In this document: positions 56,061 through 64,000 of the stretch, piece after piece | Layout: each line of letters opens with the position of its first letter | How positions within the stretch are numbered: position 1 is the first letter of the stretch | Source: Ascochyta rabiei | Lineage: Eukaryota; Ascomycota; Dothideomycetes; Pleosporales; Didymellaceae | Direction of reading: 5' to 3' | Assembly (NCBI RefSeq): GCF_004011695.2 | Contig: NC_082424.1 | Span: 248,001-312,000, forward strand | Length of the DNA stretch: 64,000 nucleotides | Translations under genes and position numbers: made by a program | The notes under the pieces: generated by a model | What the model was told of the DNA's origin: nothing | Database searches by the model: none | What the model saw: only the letters and a program-made list of their open reading frames with translations

Positions 56061-58266
56061 TTAGTGCAAGCCCTTATCCAAGACAGGCATGACCTGTGAC
56101 CGACGAGTTAGCAAACCTCGCAGTCTCTATTATGATGCAGGGAGATCAACGTACCGACATGCACACCAAAACCGGCATATCGAAGATGTCGCGCTTGATA
56201 TGCCACCAGATCATGCAATCGACCATGCCACTCTTTGCGCCTAATCTCTGCATCGCAGACTCGCCTTGGTGCACGCTCCCGCCCTCCAGCTTGAATACCT
56301 TCTCGTCTCCTTCACCTCTGTTGCTGGATCTTTCCGCTAGGCGCTCGATATCTGCTTTGGTTTGGTAGCGCAGCATGTTGACTCTTTGGTGCGCGAATCC
56401 CCTGGGGTCCTGGTATGCGAGCTCGGAGAAGCGCTGGAGGTACTGCAGTGCGCTCTTCGGTTCCATGAGCTGGATGATGTTGACTGGCTGCGGTTCGCTC
56501 TCACCCTCAGCTTGCTGGGCAGCGATAGTGGGCGTGGTATTCGTCTGGGTGCTCAACTCGCTCTCGTTCGGGTCTCGGTTGCCGTGTTGGTTCACTGTCA
56601 AGTTTGGTTCCTGGCCCAAGAGCACCTCCCTCTTCCATCCGGTCAGAATCGTGAACTCTTTGTTCATGCCCACAATCTCGCCTGAGCGACGGCAGATGAT
56701 GAAAGGGGTGCCGACTTCAGCGAAATGCTCTTGCAGTGTGAGGAGATGCCGCTGAAGCCCTTTCTCTTGGTGGATGAGGTCTTCCTTCTCGAGCTTGGAA
56801 TGTACGTCAACCAGCACGCCGCGGAAATTATGCACGTATTCCTGTGCTTTAGCGGCCCAGGGGCGCGAGTATTTGCTGAGAATCAATTGGAAGAGTTTGT
56901 GGTAGCCCTTGACGTAATCATGAGGTTTAGTGATGCCTTGGTAGATGCTCTTGGTGTCTCGCTGTCGTTTTCGTACACCGTTGGAGTGAACTGGTTGCAG
57001 CGCATTATTGGCTGGACGGGAATCCTGCCGCCTGCTGACGGTTGGCGACCGCTGAGGCTGAGGTTGGTGTGAATTAGCAAAGAAGGCAGCTGTCGCCAAG
57101 GGATTGTCATTTTCATAGGCTGAGTTGGCGTCTGTCGATGCAGGACTAGCTGTATGGTGGCTAGCGGGCCCCTGTCCAATCGCGAACGCATGCGGGCCGT
57201 TTAAACAGTCCTGGCGGTGAATGCTGTGGTCCATGGAAGCAGTCGTAGGGGTGCCATGTGGAGTCTGGACTTGTAGGCTGCCGTTCCGAGAGCTGGGCTG
57301 CTGCCATTCATCCGATGACAGACTGTTCGAATTCACGGGCACCATCGAAGCTTGTTGTGAGTGGTCTACGTAGCCTCCCTGCATTTGCGGATTGTACATG
57401 TTCACGGGCTGCTGTGAGTTCATCATGCCGTTGTCGTTGGGTGGGGTATCGGCAGCACCTGACGACATGTGACCGAGCATACCGAACTCGAGAGCTCCAT
57501 AGTGGTTCCCAAAGTTGAGACTGGAAATGTCGAAGTTGAACAGTGCAGGGTCACTTGGGTCAAACAAGGGTCCACCAAACTGCTGCATCTGCGCCGGCTG
57601 TGCTTGCGGTATTGCAGTCGACGCGTTTGGCGCAGAGCCTTGATGTGAGTGCTGATACGGTGGCGATATGGGGGACTGTTGGCTGTAGCTTCTGCCGTCC
57701 TGTCCCGTTGGCAGCGGTGCAGGTGCGGTGTGGGGTGGATAAAATGCTTGTTGCGGTGCTTGCGCGTAGTGGCCGCCCTGCTGAGCCATGGAGACGGTCT
57801 GGGTGTCCTGGCTCGGAAGAGGCGTAGGACGGTTGCCGTTCATGTAGGGATAGTGGCCGCCAACGCCAGGCATAAGGGCGCCGTCGGGCGCATCGTGGAG
57901 ATACTTGGCCTTCTTGCGCACGCCATCCATGCAGTGGTCCTGGAGGTTGCGCTTCACACATCGCAGACATGGTCGCTCGTCACCTGGGGCCAGTCAGCAC
58001 TCCCAACCTCGTTGACAGATGACATCAAGATACTTACCACATGTCAAGTGGGCTCGCTGGCAAGCAAAGCAGGCTCTGCGCGCCTTCTTCCTCCTCGGCC
58101 TCAGTGGATCCTTGGCATTGCTCTTACTCGTCTGGCCGTTAGCACTCTTCTGCTCGCCGTCGTCACCATTGTGGTCTTTCGGGTTCTGTTCAACGGCCAT
58201 GTCTTCGTCGTAGTCACCGCTGGGTGCCGGCGAGGGAGAAGCATCGTCCCGGTCCGGGGACGACAT
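56061..58266 (-). CDS. acuK: Zn2Cys6 gluconeogenesis activator (AcuK/Ert1 type)
   Basis: This is a nuclear Zn(II)2Cys6 regulator of gluconeogenic and respiratory genes in its characterised homologues. Exons 58038-58266, 56155-57983 and 56061-56093 (introns of 54 and 61 bp) give 696 residues. The first intron splits the zinc cluster ([30 protein letters not shown]; Cys 66, 69, 76, 82, 85, 94), followed by the family-specific [20 protein letters not shown]. The middle is Gln/Pro/Asn-rich. A PAS-like domain near residues 490-560 has [20 protein letters not shown] and GWKREVLLG. The last, 10-codon exon is the least certain part; without it the protein ends a few residues after VCMSV. Confidence 0.92.
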
Positions 58267-58913
58267 GATATCAGCGAATGTGGGCTCTGCTCGGAGGCTC
58301 GCACGGATGCTGCTGTGTTCTACGGTGCGCGCTGTCGGCGCACGTTTAGTGCTGCGTGCAGCCGTCAGTGGTGCACTCGAGGGTGTACCCAGCACAACGG
58401 CTCAGCCAATGTCTCAGCGGAGGCACGGATAGCGGCGTTCCAGCGGCGCGTTTCGTGGTGAAGTCACGCGTGCGCTGGCTGCTCGAACGGGGGCTGCTGT
58501 GGCACACGGGCGCGTCCAATGATGCGCGTCGAGGGGAGAGCGAGAAAGGTGGGAGGAGCGGGCAATGAAGATGCCAAGGCACGGTGTTCTGACAGCACGC
58601 TCAATCCGGCACGCAGGTATGGAGCAATACGGCAATGGTACAGGGCTGGGGTCCATGCAATCGAGGGGGCATTCCACAGGGCCACAGGATCATGTTTGAT
58701 AGCGAGATGCTACCGAGACGCGCCGCCCATGCTGCTGGAAGCTCGAGTGTACTACTGGTGCAGGGCCCGCGTCCGCGGCGAGAGTGCCGTGAGGGCAGAT
58801 GCGCTGGGGTGACGGGGTGGGGCGTGGCGTGGCGGGCGTGGCGGTCGTGGCGAGCAAGGCAGGAGCGCAGCAGTCGGCGCTGTGGGACGGCGCTTCGGAG
58901 GGCTGCGTCAGTC

Positions 58914-58916
58914 GAG

Positions 58917-58948
<32 letters not shown>

Positions 58949-58953
58949 ACAAC
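58914..58953. repeat. CAG trinucleotide tract
   Basis: About twelve AGC/CAG units with two CAA interruptions lie some 650 bp upstream of the AcuK-like start. There is no coding support on either strand. Confidence 0.9.
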
Positions 58954-59020
58954 GGTGATCTGATCGCAGGGCAACGGCACCTGGACCGGGCCGGGAGCGC
59001 GCGGAGGGCTGGAGGCTCCA

Positions 59021-59101
59021 ATGCTTGGATGCTTCAATGCTTCGATGCTTCAATGCTTCAACGCTTCAATGCTTCAACGCTTCAATGCTTCAATGCTTCA
59101 C
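59021..59101. repeat. 8-bp tandem array (ATGCTTCA / ACGCTTCA)
   Basis: About nine octamers of GCTTCAAT or GCTTCAAC type repeat in register, with variants at the start (GCTTGGAT, GCTTCGAT). The frames through it are Phe/Asn/Ala/Ser by-products. Confidence 0.9.
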
Positions 59102-60017
59102 TACCCCAGAGCCTGGCCGGTGGGCGACTCGAAGCGGCGGCGCTGGTCGTGTGTGTCCGTGTGTGTGCGTGCGTGCGTGCGTGTGCTGCTGGTCGAGGCT
59201 GACGAGCATGTTGCGCCCAAATGCGGTTCCCCGCAATTGGCTGACGGGCTTTGCTGGAAGGTGCGGCCCATCGCTCCTGCCTCGGCCCCTGTCTGCTGCT
59301 GCTTAAGCGAGCCCCACCGGCCAATGACATGCTGCGAGGCTCTGACACGCCTTCTTTTCTTCGACACACATGGGCGCAGAGCCAACGCTTCACGGGCTGC
59401 CCTCGAGCTGCCTCGAGCTACTGCATACTGCATAATGCACACGATCCAGCGAGTCCCAGGCTGCTCGTATTGCAATTTAACCTGTCCACCGCGCTGCCCC
59501 ACGCCCTCCACAGCAACCCTCCTCGAGCACGCCGCAGGGCGGCACCACGCAGGAGAACAGGCGCCTCCACGCTCAACTGCATGGCCTCGACGCTCGGCTA
59601 CAGGCCATGCGATCGCGGCCTTGGCAGCCGTCCATGAGTGGCTGGTGGCAAGCCTCCGTGGGCCTTGTGCAACCTCTCATCACCACAAGACACTCCATGT
59701 CCCTCCTCGTCTACCCTTCGCGAGACTCTGTGTGCCCTGAAATGTCTCGCTATCCATGACGCTGGCGTGCTGGCCACGTTCGTATTCTCCCTCGCTAACG
59801 GCACCAGCCGCTGCCGCTGCTGTCGACGTGTGCTCGCCGTTTCTCCACTGGCCCTGGCCGCCCTCGTGGCGCCCAAGGTCAGGTGGCACAGAGGCCCACG
59901 TCGTCTCACGTCTGGACGCAGCATTCAATACTCGCGGCATGCCTACCGTGTTACTTTCTCTATTATTAGGCGCTTTTATTGCATTCCGCCACACCTCGCC
60001 TCGCCACGGCGGCCCGT

Positions 60018-62571
60018 CTATGCTGATGCAAACTTACTGCTGCCCCTGAGCCGCTTGCCGAATCGAAAGAAGAGAATGGGAAATCTGTGTTTCTGTGCGT
60101 TAGCGACTACCGAATCCACTGCTCCGGGACACTCTTACGGGGCCATGGCTAGGGCAAGGAACGCGAGCAGGGATGTCGCCCACTGGTACCCAAGATCTTT
60201 TCCAAATCAGTGACCGCTCTTTCGTCAGGCCAAACAATCCAGAGGCTTACTGTTGTACATCTGAACACCGAACAGAGGGAAGGCCGCTGCAAAGTACGAC
60301 CTTGCGAATGAGTTCGCAGCTAGGGCACTTGCAGCGTACAAAGGGTACTGGTCGCCGAGGTCAGTGAGTGTATCAAGTTGGGGGACCGGCTTCCGTGTCA
60401 CTCACTGCTTCGACAAGGAAGGTGAACACGCCTGCGTAGACCCAGATGACTCTATGCGAACGATGTGGTCAGTCATTCGGTCATGGATGACACTTGCGGA
60501 CAGTTGACCTACCCCACGCCAAAGATACCAGAAAACACAATGGGAACTGTCGTGTCATGGTCAGCTATCATCACAGCATGCTGGTATGCACTGTTGCGTC
60601 GTACCCATCCAGTGCACCCTGGAGGAAAGCAAATTAGCCACGGCCCAACACGTTTTCTAGAAGCTTTTACTTACGACGAATACGTCGTCCATCCAAACCC
60701 TGCATGAAACGTGATTAGAAGCCTGTCAAACGTCACGCACCTGCAGTACGTACCGAAAAGTGCAATCGGGACGACCCAAGCGCCAAGTATCGTCGATGGG
60801 AGCCGAAACTCTGGTTCTGAGCCACCGGGCTCTCCCCCTTGCGTCTCTCGTTGACGCACGAGCCTGCCGTACACTCGCCTCCACATTGGGTCGGTAGAGA
60901 TGCCTGCAAGCATGCCCGCAAGCAGGCCCAGGAACGCAAGACCAACTTGGGCGATGCTGAAACCGTGATTCGTACGGAAGACCAATGGGAACGCACCGAA
61001 GACTGAAGGATCGTCAGCTGCAGGCTGTCGAAAGGCCCAACGAACTCACAAAGGTACAGAATCCCGAGTAATATGGCAGAGAGTATGCACAGGCTGAGGC
61101 ACTGAATCACAAAAGTAAGTCCACCAATGAATCTTCACGCGACGTCGGTTCGCTCACTATTGGTTCGAAGAAGAGGAGCTGGAATGGGCGGATGCATGAC
61201 CAGAGCACTGTCTTAGCAATGGATCGGTCCATCTTCTCGATAGGCGCGATCCATTCCTCGTTGCCCGTTTCCTCTCGCAAGCGAATCGCTTTGCGCCGAA
61301 GCAGGACGGGGTGGTACGTTTCAGGCACGAACAAGACAATCAGGAGAAGCTAGTGTCTAGTGTCAGTGGTCTGGTCGCGTGGTGTGCTGCGGTGCCTTAC
61401 CTGAAGTGCGGACCAGATGATGAGTACATAGAAGCACCTGTTTGACATCAGTACACCGCTTCTTGTCATGAGAACACAATGATGAAATCCCAGCCATACA
61501 AGTGAACGACAGAAGAAGTAACGTGGGTGGGTAGATTGACCACCCACTAATGACGAGTCGACTTGCAGGTCGTGGAACAACAGCTGTGGGTCTTGCAACA
61601 CACTTACCATCGCCACGAGGTGTTCTCAACAATGAATCCACCAACAAGCGGCCCAATTTCAGGCCCTATGAACGGTGATGCCGTATATACCATCATCGGT
61701 GCGGATAGTTCCTTGTTTGCATTAGCCCCCTCCACGGCTAGGAACTGCGCAACCACTTACGTGCTTTGCAAACATGTCTCCCACGGTGCCACCCGCAACA
61801 CTGAGAAAGGCAGAGCCTGCGAGGCCATCTAGGAATCTTGCGATCAACATGGTTTGAATGTTCCGGGCAACCGCACATGGGATGAGCCAGATGAGGAAGA
61901 ACGTAAATGACCCAATGTAGATCGGCCGTCGGCCGAAGAACTGCATCTCGTGAGCTAATGTTGGTGCATGGTCATGCATACACCTGCATCTTCGAGCAAC
62001 GCACCTCAGAGAGCGGAGATAGAATCATCGGACCAGTTCCAAGCCCAGCGACAAAGAGCGAAAGACCAAGCGTGCAAACAAGCCGAGAAGATCCGAACTC
62101 GCTTTCTAGCTGGCCATACGTCGATGTGTACAGCGATGATGTGCAAGTCCTGGTTGTCGACGTTGTTAGTATGATGCCTGTAGGGTTACCTACTCCAATT
62201 TCGCATGACTCAACTTACACACAAAGTGAGCTAGCGCTACAGATCAGCACGATGGCCCAGCGTCTGAGGGTTGACATGCTCCGTGGGTTCTCCGGGTCTG
62301 CATCGCCATCAAATGAAACCCGGTACGGCTCTGGAGTCACGACCCCAGCCCTGGCTCTATTCGGTCGTTGGCTGCTCTCATCTGCGTCATGATGCCAAGT
62401 GTAGCCATCTGCACCAGCTCTCGAGTGATGCGATGCCACCCTCTTCAAATCCCGACTTCCTCGCGACCGCCGCCCACGACTTGGACACCTCCCAGATGGC
62501 ATGACTTCCTCTTTCGATGCTGGGTGCTCAGTCCCATCGAGACCTATCGTCTTTTCCTCGTCGCCCCCCAT
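60018..62571 (-). CDS. MFS drug/polyamine-type transporter (DHA1), 15 exons
   Basis: This is a plasma-membrane proton antiporter of the major facilitator superfamily. Hand splicing gives 550 residues with every phase closing. Exons are 62219-62571, 62005-62149, 61761-61940, 61608-61711, 61401-61437, 61158-61349, 61050-61101, 60754-61002, 60675-60699, 60605-60618, 60513-60546, 60406-60451, 60251-60347, 60139-60196 and 60018-60084. Conserved blocks cross the junctions: LGTGPMILSPLSE-FFGRRP, SAPMMVYTASPFIGPEIGPLVGGF, LLIVLFVPETYHPVLLRRKA, GFGWTTYSS-VHWM-VPIVF, VYAGVFTFLVEA-YPLYAASALAANS and FPLFGVQMYN-NLGYQWA. A hydrophilic N-terminus (about 100 residues) precedes the helices. The ATG at 62571 is chosen; the frame extends to a GTG at 62670. 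The substrate is unknown. Confidence 0.88.
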
Positions 62572-64000
62572 GATGCCGTCTCCTCTCTTTTCACTGACGT
62601 TTGACTCGCTGATTGCAAACTCTTTTCGCACCGAGCCGTCGCTGCTGTTCGTCGATCTCGCTATGTTCACACCAGCGCATGCGATTAAGTGGTGACAACG
62701 TCGACGACAATACTCCTCTTAGTCGCGTTGTTGAATTGTGTATGTCCGAAAGAGCGTTGACGTTTATTTAGGAAACAACGATACCACGCTGTAACAAGGG
62801 TTCGTTCGGATATAACTCGCTTGTGCCCGCCTGGGAACGGCTATGACATCTCCCCTGATGACAAAGCTTCGCGTTGGAATACCGTATTTGCCGAAACATG
62901 CGCGTAAACAAATATCCCCGCTTGCAATGCAAAATACACCGGCTACACAGTACATTGTAACGTCTTTTAAGGCTGCAGATGGTCTAGCGTATAGCTTTGA
63001 ATACCTCCTGTAGTCTAAGGGCTGTTTGCTTGTAGCCGGCTTTCTCCGCAGCACAAGGACATGGACGGATGCAGCACTGGGCAAGAATTTACATGTACCG
63101 TCAGGCCAACGACAGGTTTCGCGTGTGTGTCTTGCAAATGCACCGTCTCGAATCTCCAATACTCTTGTGAAAATCGGGGGTCATTGTGAGCTTGACGGAA
63201 CAAAATTTGGGGTGCGTCATCTCCGTCGGAAGAAAGATCGGATGTTGATAGAGAAACGCCCGCGCCGCCGGATATTCTTTCCTCACAGATTGCGACGCTC
63301 TCAGTCGCGCTCATTCCTGGAGCGCACTCAACTGCATCCTCGTCTTGCGCGTCTTGTGTTATGATCTTGCTCATCTGCCGCGCCGCATGCCGTGACGATG
63401 ATGAGGCTGAGACTAAGCTTTCCGTTAGACTCTGCGTGACCATCAACCGGCTCAGCCATCTTCCACTCTGCTGTACAATGTTTGCGCATCGCCGTTTTCA
63501 ATGTATGTGTCATGCTGCCTTGTCTTTGACGGGGCTTGGAGGACTGCGAGCTCGCAAAAAGGATTACCGCCTTGTCAGGGTGAGCCGTAGAATATCCATA
63601 TTCCTTGAAACACTCTATTTGCGCTCAAATCCACAACTCGTTCTGTGCTACACGGGAAAGGGGCAAGCATATTTCCTAAGTGCGCATTGAACATCAAGGT
63701 CATGTGCCAACTCCTTCACCGTGATCAGGTTGTATATTTTTCCCCGCGCCCACGTCCGTAGCCCTCCTTGAGATATCATCCTCCTAACCGCTTTGGACAG
63801 TGATCACTTCCGCAAACGTGCTTGTTTCGCGCGTCTGTGATCGCACACACTGAAAAGTGCCGTTGCCCGAAACTCCGTTGTACTGACCTTGCGTCGTCGA
63901 TCACCGATTCAGCCTGAATGCAGCGCCTATCAAACCTCGCTCACCGCAGTTAGTGCGAGCAGATCACGTCGCTCTGCGGGGCCCCGCGTGCGGCTCAACT
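62572..64000. other. Intergenic, upstream of the transporter
   Basis: The first part is the transporter promoter. The rest shows no supportable gene; the minus-strand frame at 63015-63446 and the plus-strand frames have no recognisable motif. The next gene presumably lies beyond the window. Confidence 0.5.

Larger units (their letters stand above)
58267..60017. other. Intergenic, AcuK promoter and MFS 3' region
   Basis: GC-rich 1.75 kb with CAG and octamer repeats upstream of the AcuK-like gene. The open frames on both strands (up to about 240 codons) are Arg/Ala/His/Cys-rich, shift with the repeats and lack motifs, so I annotate no gene. A long 5' UTR with upstream ORFs for the AcuK-like gene is possible. 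Confidence 0.5.

Noticed and set aside
58601..59740. ORFs of 100-240 codons upstream of the AcuK-like gene
   Set aside because: They are GC-rich, Arg/Ala/Cys-rich, start inside CAG or octamer repeats and overlap on both strands without motifs.
62215..62670. GTG start at 62670 for the transporter
   Set aside because: An in-frame ATG at 62571 gives a normal hydrophilic N-terminus; GTG starts are rare in fungi.

Overview
The window is nuclear DNA of a filamentous ascomycete (Pezizomycotina). The evidence is many short GT-AG introns (mostly 44-60 bp with CTAAC/CTGAC-like branch sites), an AcuK/Ert1-type regulator, an ExgD-type glucanase, a NACHT-type NLR and UstYa-like, sedolisin and tyrosinase families. 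A dothideomycete is my best guess from gene style, but this is inference. No rRNA, tRNA or CRISPR signal was recognised.

Layout. (1) 0.7-31.6 kb is a conserved housekeeping block: UFD4-type HECT ubiquitin ligase (-), NMN adenylyltransferase (+), membrane-anchored exo-1,3-beta-glucanase (+), a wrecked FAD-linked oxidoreductase (+), NPC1 sterol transporter (-), Kap123-type importin (-), a DUF2433/phosphoesterase-like protein with an RGG tail (+) and a convergent RGG-rich protein (-). Spacers carry clean tandem arrays (43-bp, 24-bp and 10-bp units). (2) 32.2-53.2 kb is an accessory segment. Intact members are a C2H2 factor, a sedolisin peptidase and a tyrosinase. The others are damaged: a medium-chain dehydrogenase whose start reads ATA, a truncated UstYa-like gene, a class II aminoacyl-tRNA-synthetase-like gene with three in-frame stops, a truncated P-loop protein, an unknown gene with one TAG, an Ntn-type asparaginase with one TGA, a carbohydrate-binding relic with four stops, and an NLR with several stops. 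A roughly 430-bp inverted-repeat (MITE-like) element and a degenerate octamer-like array also lie here. (3) 53.5-62.6 kb returns to conserved genes: aldo/keto reductase (-), riboflavin kinase (+), AcuK/Ert1 gluconeogenesis regulator (-) and a DHA1-type MFS transporter (-) assembled here from 15 exons.

The main observation concerns the accessory segment. Much of the damage is nonsense codons inside otherwise continuous frames, plus one ATG-to-ATA start. Each single lesion could come from one C:G-to-T:A transition, which suggests RIP-like or deamination-type decay hitting many adjacent unrelated genes while a few stay intact. The ancestral codons are inferred from memory of the families, not from an alignment, so this needs testing.

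Gene models below were spliced by hand with phase checks. Exon borders are therefore predictions, strongest where conserved protein motifs run across the junction.
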